NCBI RefSeq assembly: GCF_037963865.1 | Contig: NZ_CP150170.1 | Span: 5,580,001-5,644,000, forward strand | Direction of reading: 5' to 3' | Origin: Paenibacillus sp. FSL R10-2734 | GTDB lineage: Bacteria; Bacillota; Bacilli; Paenibacillales; Paenibacillaceae | DNA: 64,000 bases | Shown here: positions 35,719 through 44,321 of the stretch, piece by piece | Position numbering within the stretch: the first letter of the stretch is position 1 | How the letters are laid out: each line of letters opens with the position of its first letter | Notes under the pieces: generated by a model | Database searches by the model: none | What the model saw: the letters and a program-made list of their open reading frames with translations, nothing else | What the model was told of the DNA's origin: nothing | Made by a program: the position numbers and the translations under genes

Positions 35719-36831
35719 CTATCTTTCGTCTACTGGAACGTATTTCTGTTCAATCATGCCTGTGTATTCTGCACGTGGACGAATAATGCGGTTATCTGTA
35801 TATTGCTCCAGAATATGCGCGGTCCAGCCTGAAGTCCGGCTGATCGCAAAAATCGGAGTAAATAGCTCCCGTTCAATGCCAAGCTGCGTATAAACAGAAG
35901 CCGAATAGAAATCAACATTGGGTCTAAGTCCCTTTTGCCCCGTAATCATTTGTTCAATGTTAACGGACATGTCGTATAGGGTAGTGTCATTTTTCATAGT
36001 GCCCAGCTCTTGTGACATCTTCATCAAATGCTTTGCACGTGGATCACCATTCTTATATACTCGATGACCGAAGCCCATGATTTTCTCACGGTTATCCAGT
36101 TTTTTACGGATAAACGGTTCAACCGCTTCCAAGCTTCCAATCTCTTCTAGCATCTTCATAACGGCTTCATTCGCTCCACCGTGAAGTGGGCCTTTGAGCG
36201 CGCCAATTGCGGAGGTAACTCCAGAATAAATATCAGATAATGTCGCAACTGTAACCCGGCCTGCAAAAGTGGAAGCATTTAGCTCATGGTCCGCATGCAG
36301 AACAAGTGCGGTATCAAGCGCTTTGACAGAGACGCTGTCCGGCTCTTTTCCCCACAGCATATACAGGAAGTTCTCTGCAATAGAAACGCCTTCTTTCGGA
36401 GCCACAGGTTCCAGCCCTTTGCGAATACGCGACAGTGCTGCCACAATTGTTGGGAGTTGTGCCTGCAGTTTTACGGCCTTAATCTCGTTCGCTTCTCTGC
36501 TCATGTCGTCAGCTGCTTCATCATAGAGAGCAAGGCTTGATACAGCCGACCGTAACGCTGCCATGGTGTTGGCGTCTTTTGGATAGAGCTTCATTTGCTC
36601 AATTACCTGCTCAGGAATTGGTGCAAAAGCACTGAGATCCCGCTTGAGCGCTTCCAATTCTGGCGCCGTCGGCAGATTACCGAACCACAACAAATAAGCT
36701 GTTTCTTCGAAGGTAGCATGTTCTGCAAGCTCATCAATATCATAACCGCGGTAAGTGAGTACACCATCCACAATAGAGCTAATGGATGAAGTTGTTGCAA
36801 CGATACCTTCCAAGCCTTTGGTAGCTGTCAT
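35719..36831 (-). CDS. citZ: citrate synthase
   Basis: Citrate synthase joins acetyl-CoA and oxaloacetate at the entry to the citric acid cycle. The 370-residue product is of the short Gram-positive type, with VLTYRGYDIDEL near the start, GPLHGGANEAVMKML, the catalytic histidines in LVLHADHELNAST and IMGFGHRVYKNGDPRA, and NVDFYSASVY with the catalytic Asp. Translation at the Met at 36831 is supported by AAAGGAG ten bases before it; an earlier in-frame start at 36879 is not. icd follows on the same strand. Confidence 0.97.
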   Translation of the reverse strand: MTATKGLEGIVATTSSISSIVDGVLTYRGYDIDELAEHATFEETAYLLWFGNLPTAPELEALKRDLSAFAPIPEQVIEQMKLYPKDANTMAALRSAVSSLALYDEAADDMSREANEIKAVKLQAQLPTIVAALSRIRKGLEPVAPKEGVSIAENFLYMLWGKEPDSVSVKALDTALVLHADHELNASTFAGRVTVATLSDIYSGVTSAIGALKGPLHGGANEAVMKMLEEIGSLEAVEPFIRKKLDNREKIMGFGHRVYKNGDPRAKHLMKMSQELGTMKNDTTLYDMSVNIEQMITGQKGLRPNVDFYSASVYTQLGIERELFTPIFAISRTSGWTAHILEQYTDNRIIRPRAEYTGMIEQKYVPVDER

Positions 36832-36980
36832 AGCATATCTCTCCTTTGCCAACAAGGTATAAAACAATGTTCGTTTCATGAAAACATTTCCAATTTAAAG
36901 CATTAAAAAATCTAATAAGTGCGTTTAAGGACATCACCGTCAGGAGTGCTGCGTCGCTTCCATACTTCGTATCTTTATTC

Positions 36981-37009
36981 ATCATACTGGATTTTGTCGG
37001 TTATGTGAA
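36981..37009 (-). promoter_or_regulatory. sigma-A promoter of citZ
   Basis: On the minus strand TTCACA (37004-37009) and TATGAT (36981-36986) are separated by exactly 17 bases. This is about 150 bases upstream of the citZ start. Confidence 0.5.
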
Positions 37010-37225
37010 CAATATGGAAGCTTTGCAGCGCATCAAATGATTTTATCAGAGAGATAGAAAAAAACTTCTAAACCCCTGATTCACTGTTGTTATTTCAGTT
37101 TAGAGATTCCAGCCCATTTTGATATTTATCCTGCATCCTAGTCTTTAAATAGGTTCTATGAATATATATGAAGACGAGCTTTTATTCCCCTGTATTTGCA
37201 GGAATGAAGAAGGTGTGGTCTCGAT

Positions 37226-38341
37226 ATGGATCGTTTGGTATTAAAAAGAATACTGCGCGGCCTGTGGGTCGTTCTGGCTACTTCCATCCTCCTGCTGGCA
37301 ATCTACCTATTGCTTCCGCTGTTATACCCTCTGCTGCTCGCTTGGCTGCTCGCATATATCATGCATCCATTAGTACTTATTCTTAAAGGCCTCAAGCTAC
37401 CAAGCTGGCTGGCAGTGTCGCTCTCTCTGCTATTTTACATAGGAGGAACCACACTAGTCCTGACCGCGATGATTACAAGACTCGTGAAAGAATTGATCGT
37501 TCTGCTACAGACCTTTAATCTCCACACCGACCAATGGAGGGATCTCCTGCTGTCCTGGAGCCAGAATGTAAGCATTCAGAATATCATCAATCAGATTAAT
37601 CAATTCTACCGAGATAATCCTGACTATCATGCTACGATTGACAGCAATATCAGCAGAACAACGGAAACTGTTGGTTACGCAGTCACGCAAGTGGTCACAG
37701 GTTTTTTTAATGTAATATTGAAATTGATCTCCGCTCTTCCTAGTCTGGGTACGATTCTTATCGTGGTTGTCCTTGCTGCCTTTTTCATTAGTACGAGCTG
37801 GGAGCGTAATAATGATAAACTTACAGGCTGGCTGCCTACAGCATTCCTAAAGCCTGTGTCAGATATCTGGAGGGATTTACGCAGAGCACTCTTCGGTTAT
37901 CTTCGCGCCCAGATTATCCTGATCTCCATCACAGCGATCATTGTCGTGATTGGTCTGCTGCTGCTCGGTGTGAAGTCTGCATTCGCTATCGGCTTAATGA
38001 TTGGCTTTGTGGATCTGCTGCCTTATCTCGGTGTTGGAATTGTGATGCTGCCCTGGGCGCTTTACTCTTATATGACGGACAATCTGGCACTGGGCATTGG
38101 ACTATCCATACTCTATGCCGTTATCCTTATTACTCGTCAGGTGCTTGAGCCGAAGGTGCTCGCCAGCAGCATCGGACTTGATCCCCTTGCTATGTTGATT
38201 GGCATGTTCGCAGGTCTACAGTTGTTCGGTATGCTAGGGCTAATCATCGGCCCCGTTGTCCTAGTAGTCCTTGTTGCCTTCAACCGAGCCGGCGTATTCC
38301 GAGCTTTACACAGCTACATTGTTAGCGGCAGATTAAGATAG
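37226..38341 (+). CDS. ytvI: sporulation integral membrane protein YtvI (AI-2E transporter family)
   Basis: The 371-residue product has eight hydrophobic segments in the AI-2E exporter layout: two at the N terminus (about 12-45), one at 60-85, a soluble stretch at 90-150, then five from 150 to 355. The family segment VDLLPYLGVGIVMLPWALYS lies near residue 275. YtvI is linked to sporulation in Bacillus but its transport substrate is unknown. The gene faces away from citZ and sits beside fxsA, as in Bacillus. Confidence 0.85.
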   Translation: MDRLVLKRILRGLWVVLATSILLLAIYLLLPLLYPLLLAWLLAYIMHPLVLILKGLKLPSWLAVSLSLLFYIGGTTLVLTAMITRLVKELIVLLQTFNLHTDQWRDLLLSWSQNVSIQNIINQINQFYRDNPDYHATIDSNISRTTETVGYAVTQVVTGFFNVILKLISALPSLGTILIVVVLAAFFISTSWERNNDKLTGWLPTAFLKPVSDIWRDLRRALFGYLRAQIILISITAIIVVIGLLLLGVKSAFAIGLMIGFVDLLPYLGVGIVMLPWALYSYMTDNLALGIGLSILYAVILITRQVLEPKVLASSIGLDPLAMLIGMFAGLQLFGMLGLIIGPVVLVVLVAFNRAGVFRALHSYIVSGRLR

Positions 38342-38372
38342 TCATCGATAATCATCGATTCGTCACATAGCA

Positions 38373-38423
38373 AACAGAGCGGGCCCTCCATCAATGACAG
38401 GGGTCCGCTCTGTTATTGTTTTT
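38373..38423. terminator. bidirectional terminator
   Basis: AACAGAGCGG and CCGCTCTGTT pair, with extra inner CCC/GGG, and a T-rich tail follows on the plus strand. It separates the convergent ytvI and fxsA genes. Confidence 0.85.
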
Positions 38424-38433
38424 GAACAGGCTA

Positions 38434-38832
38434 CTAACGACGGTAAAAGGTGAATGTGCCATTCTTCATCTTCTTCTCAATCCATTTCAGCAAAAATATA
38501 CGGTACAAAGGCCGAGTCAATGGAAATACTAGCGTGAACCCGACAATATCGGTTACGAAACCCGGCAATATCAGCAGCAATCCTCCGAAAAAAATACATA
38601 AACCATCCAGCATCGTCCGACCAGGAACGCGGCCCTCCTGCATATGTGTTCTGCTGTCCTGCAGCACCTTCTTACCTTCGAATCGCATCATTAGTAGACC
38701 GATTACCGAAGTGGTCAGCATAAGCAGCAGCGTTTTGAATGCTCCAAGTTGATCTGCTACGTAGATAAAACCGAATAATTCCACAGCAGGAATAATAAAT
38801 AGTCCAGCCCATAACCATTTGTTTCTAATCAT
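38434..38832 (-). CDS. fxsA: FxsA family membrane protein
   Basis: FxsA-like proteins have three or four membrane helices; overproduction of the Escherichia coli protein blocks phage T7 exclusion by the F plasmid, but the normal role is unknown. The 132-residue product has helices at about 7-25, 28-48 and 76-98, with LLMMRFEGKKVL and the family segment GGLLLILPGFVTDIVGFTLVFPLTR. It overlaps the thioesterase gene by four bases and is downstream of it. The Bacillus homologue lies in the same pyk-ytvI neighbourhood. Confidence 0.9.
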   Translation of the reverse strand: MIRNKWLWAGLFIIPAVELFGFIYVADQLGAFKTLLLMLTTSVIGLLMMRFEGKKVLQDSRTHMQEGRVPGRTMLDGLCIFFGGLLLILPGFVTDIVGFTLVFPLTRPLYRIFLLKWIEKKMKNGTFTFYRR

Positions 38833-39356
38833 ACTGAACCTCCTTCTTCCCGCAGCGCCTCTTTTATTGCGTGAAAGAGCTCTGGAAGTGCTCTATCCAG
38901 CCTAGCAGGCCTCCATTCCCGGTTCACCCAAACATGACTTGTCGTGCCGGTAACCAGTAGCTCCCCAGGTGGATCCATCGACCGCAACTCCCCTTGAGTA
39001 GCCACTAAATCATCTGAATGTATACCTTCTTCTTCCGAAAGCCTCCGCACCTGATATTCAAATACGACTCTTAACGCTGAGAAGGTAGTCATTCGCGCAT
39101 ACACGGAGATAAGATCATCATATCGCGCCGGACTTTTAAATTGCAAATCTGCTGAAGTGACAGGAAGCAAGACGCCTTGTTTCTCAAGTTCACAATAAGT
39201 AAAGCCAACCTGACGAAACATCTCCGTACGACCAGACTCAAACCAGTTCAAATAGTTCGCATGATACACGACGCCCATCTGATCACTTTCCTGATATCGG
39301 ACACGCAGAGTCGATTTATACCATCGGCTGGGCAAGCCAGCTCGCTCTAATTCCAT
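38829..39356 (-). CDS. acyl-CoA thioesterase, 4HBT/YbgC-like
   Basis: Hot-dog fold enzymes of this type hydrolyse acyl-CoA thioesters. The 175-residue product has RYQESDQMGVVYHANYLNWFE, in which Asp25 corresponds to the catalytic Asp of the 4-hydroxybenzoyl-CoA thioesterase group. Its substrate chain length cannot be read from sequence. Its stop overlaps the fxsA start in an ATGA, so the two are coupled, and the MFS gene lies 38 bases upstream on the same strand. The C-terminal 25 residues are charged and less conserved. Confidence 0.88.
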   Translation of the reverse strand: MELERAGLPSRWYKSTLRVRYQESDQMGVVYHANYLNWFESGRTEMFRQVGFTYCELEKQGVLLPVTSADLQFKSPARYDDLISVYARMTTFSALRVVFEYQVRRLSEEEGIHSDDLVATQGELRSMDPPGELLVTGTTSHVWVNREWRPARLDRALPELFHAIKEALREEGGSV

Positions 39357-39393
39357 CTAAAATACTCCTTTCGTTATAGCAGCAGGGAAGCGT

Positions 39394-40569
39394 TTAAGCC
39401 TGGGCCCCATCTGAAGGCGTCGATAATTTGCTCCGAGAGCTCCGAGCGACATATAACAGCAGCATCGCCCCAGCTATTGAGCTCAACATACAAGACAGGT
39501 TCATTACTCCTACTCCGCCTTGATTGAGTAAGAAACCATTCAGTAAATTACCGACAATGCCAGCAAAACCTGCGAACACCATATTAAATACACTTTGGCC
39601 AGTGGCCTGCATCTCGTTAGAAGTGATTTGAGATACATATTCGACCGCAGCAATATAAAAGAACCCAAACGAAAGACCATGCAGCACCTGCACTCCGATC
39701 ATTACCGATGGATGTGGAAAAGCAACCTGAATACCCCACCGCAATACATAAATAAGTGCCCCAAGGAACAAGGTGCGCTCACGCCCTATTCTCTTGATCA
39801 CCTTAGAAGCAAACAACATGGAAGGCACATTCGTCACTGATGCGAGAAAGAGCGCAATCCCTGCATAGCGAGTAGAGCCTCCAACAGATTGAAAAGCGAT
39901 TACAAAGTATGTACCAAAAGCAGCCATCGTCTGGTTCACAAGAAAGCTTCCACCCAAAAACGCCAGGAAGATTCGATTTCCCAGCAGTTGTCTTACCCCC
40001 TGAGTAAACGATTGTCTCATCATATGGTTCTCTTCCGCCTGCTTCGGCAATGTAAACGCAATTAGGACCGCAATCAGATTAAAAAAGAGAAAAGGCAGCC
40101 ATATCGTGGATACAGAGAAGGTGGATACATACAATCCCCCTGCATACGCCCCCACAGCCGCCCCGATGCTCATCATAAGCCGGATGCTACCATAAGTGGC
40201 CCCGGCTCTATTCGCCGCTGAAATCGCGTAAGAATCGGCTATAGGAGCCTGTGTAGAGGAGAAGATCGTTGAAGCGGTATACACCATAAGTAATACTATA
40301 AAATATTCTGAACGGTAAAAGACCGCTAACAAGGCCGGTACCGCCACACTTAGGATTAGTACTAAACGCGTCTGATTATACCGATCAGAGATAATTCCCC
40401 ATATTGGCTGAATCGTGATCGCGATAAGCGTGCCTGTTGCCATTAGTATACCTATCTGACCACTATTAAGTCCATTGTGGACAAGCAGCAGCGAAAGATA
40501 GGAGCCAAATGAACCGCCGGCCAATCCTAAAAAGAGATAAAAACCACGCAGCTTCAACAATTTTTCCAT
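39394..40569 (-). CDS. MFS transporter
   Basis: The 391-residue product has twelve predicted membrane helices. The start LRGFYLFLGLAGGSFGSYLSLLL and PIWGIISDRYNQTRLVL, with motif A-like GIISDRY between helices 2 and 3, place it in the LacY-like/phenylpropionate permease (MFS_1-like) group. The substrate is unknown. The gene heads a run with the thioesterase and fxsA on the minus strand, separated by 37 bases. Confidence 0.88.
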   Translation of the reverse strand: MEKLLKLRGFYLFLGLAGGSFGSYLSLLLVHNGLNSGQIGILMATGTLIAITIQPIWGIISDRYNQTRLVLILSVAVPALLAVFYRSEYFIVLLMVYTASTIFSSTQAPIADSYAISAANRAGATYGSIRLMMSIGAAVGAYAGGLYVSTFSVSTIWLPFLFFNLIAVLIAFTLPKQAEENHMMRQSFTQGVRQLLGNRIFLAFLGGSFLVNQTMAAFGTYFVIAFQSVGGSTRYAGIALFLASVTNVPSMLFASKVIKRIGRERTLFLGALIYVLRWGIQVAFPHPSVMIGVQVLHGLSFGFFYIAAVEYVSQITSNEMQATGQSVFNMVFAGFAGIVGNLLNGFLLNQGGVGVMNLSCMLSSIAGAMLLLYVARSSRSKLSTPSDGAQA

Positions 40570-40694
40570 TTGTGCTATAAGTCCTCTCTAACTTCTTAAT
40601 CAAGAAGAAATGACGTTTATATTTTTATATTTTAACAGAACACCCGTACTTCATATGTAATCATCGCATTTAATATAGCAGTACTATAAAGGCG

Positions 40695-41399
40695 GTGGAC
40701 AAGTTGAACATAAAACATAATCCTCTTATCGTAAATCATCGCTGTCTAACAGACAAATCTAATGCGAGTAATAGACAGAGCTCTGTCTTCGGCTGGTCTT
40801 CGAAGAACTGGAGTGGCTACACGATTACTGGTAGAAAAGGAGCCTTCAACCGCATTTCCGGCGAATGGATCGTCCCATACGTAAAACCAACCCATAAATC
40901 CACCTATTCCTCCGCATGGATTGGCATCGATGGATTCAAGAACAGCGATCTTATCCAGACGGGAACAGGTCATGAATTCGTAAATGGGATTGCCCGTTAT
41001 TACGCCTGGTGGGAAATACTACCGGATAATGAAACCGTAATCCCTCTTTCAGTACACCCAGGAGACCATATGAAGGGTACGATCACGAAAATAAGCCACA
41101 CGAAGTGGTCTATCACACTCCGAAACTTAAGCCGAAATTGGACCTTCCGAACGCTCCAGCGATATACCGGTCCACAAACCTCCGCCGAATGGATTATGGA
41201 GGCACCTGAGGTCGATGGTTCCATCACAAAGCTGGCACGCGTCTGTACTACCTACTTTTCCTGCTGCCGCATCAATGGAAAACGACCTAAGCTAACTCTT
41301 TCTAAGGGCGGTATCATGGTCCAGAATAACATCACCGTTGCTGTTCCTTCCTGTCCAAGCTATCGAGGGGACTCTTTTAACATCAAACGAATATATTAA
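40695..41399 (+). CDS. G1 family (eqolisin-type) glutamic peptidase
   Basis: Eqolisins use a glutamine-glutamate pair to cut peptides at acidic pH and are mostly known from fungi, with bacterial members in some Firmicutes. The 234-residue product starts the family region at NWSGYTITGRKGAF and has SSAWIGIDGF, Gln88 in LIQTGTGHEF, YYAWWEILPDNE, a GDHMKGTI segment and Glu165 in SAEWIMEAPEV, so both catalytic residues are present. No signal peptide is visible in the polar N terminus, so either it stays inside the cell or leaves by an unusual route. GTG at 40695 or TTG at 40704 may start it; GGCGG lies closer to the TTG. Confidence 0.85.
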   Translation: MDKLNIKHNPLIVNHRCLTDKSNASNRQSSVFGWSSKNWSGYTITGRKGAFNRISGEWIVPYVKPTHKSTYSSAWIGIDGFKNSDLIQTGTGHEFVNGIARYYAWWEILPDNETVIPLSVHPGDHMKGTITKISHTKWSITLRNLSRNWTFRTLQRYTGPQTSAEWIMEAPEVDGSITKLARVCTTYFSCCRINGKRPKLTLSKGGIMVQNNITVAVPSCPSYRGDSFNIKRIY

Positions 41400-41448
41400 C
41401 AGCATAATTGGATTTAGTGTAATCTTCAATCGAATATGTAGATGAACA

Positions 41449-41504
41449 GAAAAAAGAGCTGCCTCATTTGTAGAATTTCACTACGTTCGAGACAGCTCTT
41501 TTAT
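41449..41504. terminator. bidirectional terminator
   Basis: AAAAGAGCTG-CCTC and GAG-CAGCTCTTTTA pair with A and T runs on either side, between the convergent peptidase and pyk genes. Confidence 0.8.
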
Positions 41505-41568
41505 TTAAAATATAAGCGTTTTTGCTTAGCTAAGTAAAAACTACGAATCAAGCAAAGTCAGCCGAGTA

Positions 41569-42987
41569 CTACTCGATTGTGCTTACTTTTACCAAGTTAG
41601 TGGAACCGGAACGTCCAAGTGGAATTCCTGCAGTAATCACAACGAGGTCGCCAGTTTGAACCAAACCGGAATCCTTACCACCTTTGATTGCTGTTTCCAG
41701 CAATTCATCTGTGGAAGTAGCTACTTTACCGAATACTGGCGTTACGCCCCAAACGAGGGACAATTGACGCATAGTTCTTTCTTGTGTCGTAACCGCAATG
41801 ATTGGTGCTTTAGGACGGTATTTGGAAACAACGCGTGCAGTATGACCTGTAACAGTCGAAGAAAGAATAGCCTTAGCGTTCAGATCCAAAGCGGAAATCG
41901 CAACGGATTGGCTGATAGCTTCTGTAACTGTTGTCTCTTGTGCAGTTTGTTGTTTCGAGAAAATTTCACGGTGGTCCAAAGCGGATTCCGCTTTCTCAGC
42001 AATGCGGGACATTGTGAGTACGGACTCAACTGGATATTTACCAGCAGCAGTCTCACCGGAAAGCATGATCGCATCTGTTCCGTCGAAAATAGCGTTTGCT
42101 ACGTCACTTGCTTCAGCGCGAGTAGGACGTGGGTTACGTTGCATGGAATCCAGCATTTGTGTAGCTGTGATTACTGGTTTGCCAGCAACGTTACATTTTT
42201 GAATCATCAATTTTTGAGCCAAAGGTACATCTTCAGCTGGAATTTCAACACCAAGGTCACCACGAGCAACCATCAGGCCGTCAGAAGCTTCTAAAATTTC
42301 ATCAAGGTTGTCAACACCTTGTTGGTTTTCGATTTTGGAAATGATATGGATGTGAGAAGCATTGTTTTTCGCAAGCAGCTCACGAATTTCCTGAACGTCG
42401 CTAGCTTTGCGAACGAAGGAAGCGGCGATAAAATCGATGTCCTGTTCGATACCAAAAAGAATATCGTTGGTGTCTTTTTCCGTAATACCCGGCAAGGAGA
42501 TGTTTACTCCTGGTACGTTAACGCCTTTTTTGCTCTTGATCGTACCACCGTTTACAATACGGGTCTTGATTTCTGTACCTTGAATGTCGACAACTGTCAA
42601 ACCAATCAGACCGTCATCAATAAGGATGGTGGATCCTACTTGAACATCATTAGGAAGCTCGCTGTACGTGATGGAAATACGTTCTTGGGTGCCAAGGATT
42701 TCTTCCGTGGTTAGTGTCAGGTACTCGTCCTGAACTAGTTCAATCGGTTCTACTTCCAACTTGCCTGTGCGAATCTCCGGTCCTTTTGTATCGAGCAGGA
42801 TAGCAACCGTTTTGTTCAGTTCTTTAGATGCTTGACGGATCGTTTGGATCCGAGCACCATGCTCTTCAAAATCGCCGTGGGAGAAATTCAAACGGGCCAC
42901 ATTCATACCAGCCAAAATCAATTTTTTGATATTCTCCAACGATTCACTCGCAGGTCCGATCGTACATACAATTTTACTTTTCCGCAT
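41569..42987 (-). CDS. pyk: pyruvate kinase
   Basis: Pyruvate kinase makes pyruvate and ATP from phosphoenolpyruvate. The 472-residue product has RKSKIVCTIGPASES, MNVARLNFSHG, DTKGPEIRTG, the catalytic Lys in FIAASFVRKASDV, metal ligands in VARGDLGVEIP, and TATQMLDSM. The C-terminal regulatory domain is the ordinary one and ends at residue 472, so the extra phosphohistidine domain found on the Bacillus enzyme (about 585 residues) is lacking. pfkA, which precedes pyk in Bacillus, is not present; the acc genes lie upstream. Confidence 0.96.
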   Translation of the reverse strand: MRKSKIVCTIGPASESLENIKKLILAGMNVARLNFSHGDFEEHGARIQTIRQASKELNKTVAILLDTKGPEIRTGKLEVEPIELVQDEYLTLTTEEILGTQERISITYSELPNDVQVGSTILIDDGLIGLTVVDIQGTEIKTRIVNGGTIKSKKGVNVPGVNISLPGITEKDTNDILFGIEQDIDFIAASFVRKASDVQEIRELLAKNNASHIHIISKIENQQGVDNLDEILEASDGLMVARGDLGVEIPAEDVPLAQKLMIQKCNVAGKPVITATQMLDSMQRNPRPTRAEASDVANAIFDGTDAIMLSGETAAGKYPVESVLTMSRIAEKAESALDHREIFSKQQTAQETTVTEAISQSVAISALDLNAKAILSSTVTGHTARVVSKYRPKAPIIAVTTQERTMRQLSLVWGVTPVFGKVATSTDELLETAIKGGKDSGLVQTGDLVVITAGIPLGRSGSTNLVKVSTIE

Positions 42988-43107
42988 TAGGTTTTCCTCC
43001 GTTTTTTCGTTCTCTCTGTCTCACTTTTTCCAACTACAAAATCTACTACAAGGCTAACTAATTAAATAGGAACTTTGTCACATGTGCCTTTAACTACGCC
43101 CTTATGA

Positions 43108-43136
43108 ATATTACTGCAACTTAGACACAAAATCAA
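43108..43136 (-). promoter_or_regulatory. possible sigma-A promoter of pyk
   Basis: On the minus strand TTGATT (43131-43136) and TAATAT (43108-43113) are separated by exactly 17 bases. It would give a 5' leader of about 110 bases before pyk. Confidence 0.4.
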
Positions 43137-43185
43137 TGTTGTAGGCTCTTTTGCAGTAATTTGAGGTCGAATTATCTGCACGCAC

Positions 43186-43232
43186 AAAAAAAATTAAAAT
43201 AATCTCGGCAGTCAGTCGAGATTATTTTAATT
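43186..43232 (-). terminator. terminator of the accD-accA transcript
   Basis: On the minus strand AATTAAAATAATCTCG and CGAGATTATTTTAATT form a 16-bp perfect stem, with a run of T after it. It separates accA from pyk; the rest of the 330-bp gap holds only the pyk promoter region. Confidence 0.85.
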
Positions 43233-43318
43233 CCAATAAAATGTATATTTTACACTAACTGCAATATGGTCCGCTAAGTATGATTATATGTCTTAAAGTG
43301 CAAATGAAAACGCACCTC

Positions 43319-44320
43319 TTACACTTCAGATTCTACTTCTTCTTCGAGAGAAATCTGCTCCTGCTGGGCTTCTGCAAACTCACCAATTTTACGGAATTTA
43401 AGATAACGATCTTCCCTCAATTCCGCACTATTCAGAGGAATTAGCTCCTGCAAATGACGCCATAACGCATCCTTAATTGCAGCTGCCGTAGCTTCGTAAT
43501 CACGATGAGCGCCACCTTTTGGTTCAGGAACAATCTCTTCAATAACTTCCATTTCAAGCAGATCAGCTGCCGTTATTTTCATGGCTTCCGCCGCTTGATC
43601 AGCCTTCGAAGCATCCTTCCAGAGAATCGAAGCAGCACCGTTCGGGGATATTACGGAATAGATGGCATGCTCCAGCATAAGCACTCTATTACCAACTGCC
43701 AGTGCTAGTGCTCCACCACTTCCACCTTCTCCGATGACCACACAGATTACAGGGACACCAAACTGAGACATCTCACGTAAATTACTGGCGATCGCTTCGG
43801 ATTGTCCTCTTTCCTCGGCTGTGTTGCCTGGATATGCACCTTTCGTATCCACAAAGGTTATGATGGGACGTTTGAACTTGTCCGCTTGCTGCATTAGACG
43901 TAGCGCTTTACGGAAACCCTCAGGGTGTGCACTGCCGAAAAAGCGTAAAATATTCTCTTTCGTATCTTTACCGCGCTGTTGACCAATAACCGTAACCGGG
44001 ATGCCGTTCAGTTTGGCGATACCGCCTACAATAGCAAGATCATCTCCAAACATTCGATCACCGTGTAGCTCAATTAAATCTGTGAAGATCTGGTTCATAA
44101 GATCAAGGGAAGTCGGACGTCCTTGATGTCTGGCTAGATGCATTTTCTGGGAAGGAGAGATATTAGAATATACTTCCTCCTCAAGCACACGGTACCGTTC
44201 TTCCAGTCTTGCTACCTCGTCCGTAAAATCAATACCCTTCTCTTCGCCAAACTGCTTTAGCTCGGCAATTTTCTTACGCATTTCAACCAGAGGCATTTCA
44301 AAAGGCAACTCTCCTGCCAA
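43319..44320 (-). CDS. accA: acetyl-CoA carboxylase carboxyltransferase subunit alpha
   Basis: AccA and AccD together transfer CO2 from carboxybiotin to acetyl-CoA, giving malonyl-CoA for fatty-acid synthesis. The 333-residue product has RPTSLDLMNQIFTDLIELHGDR, IGQQRGKDTKEN, FVDTKGAYPGNTAEERGQ, GEGGSGGALALAVGN and EHAIYSVISPNGAASILWKD. It starts with TTG after AAAGGGGG that lies inside the end of accD; one base separates the accD stop from this start, so translation is coupled. A short charged tail (QEQISLEEEVESEV) follows. Confidence 0.96.
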   Translation of the reverse strand: MAGELPFEMPLVEMRKKIAELKQFGEEKGIDFTDEVARLEERYRVLEEEVYSNISPSQKMHLARHQGRPTSLDLMNQIFTDLIELHGDRMFGDDLAIVGGIAKLNGIPVTVIGQQRGKDTKENILRFFGSAHPEGFRKALRLMQQADKFKRPIITFVDTKGAYPGNTAEERGQSEAIASNLREMSQFGVPVICVVIGEGGSGGALALAVGNRVLMLEHAIYSVISPNGAASILWKDASKADQAAEAMKITAADLLEMEVIEEIVPEPKGGAHRDYEATAAAIKDALWRHLQELIPLNSAELREDRYLKFRKIGEFAEAQQEQISLEEEVESEV

Positions 44321-44321
44321 C

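Noticed and set aside
41656..42294. Plus-strand open frame of 212 codons
   Set aside because: It is antisense to pyk; cysteine-rich and low-complexity composition is typical of an antisense frame.
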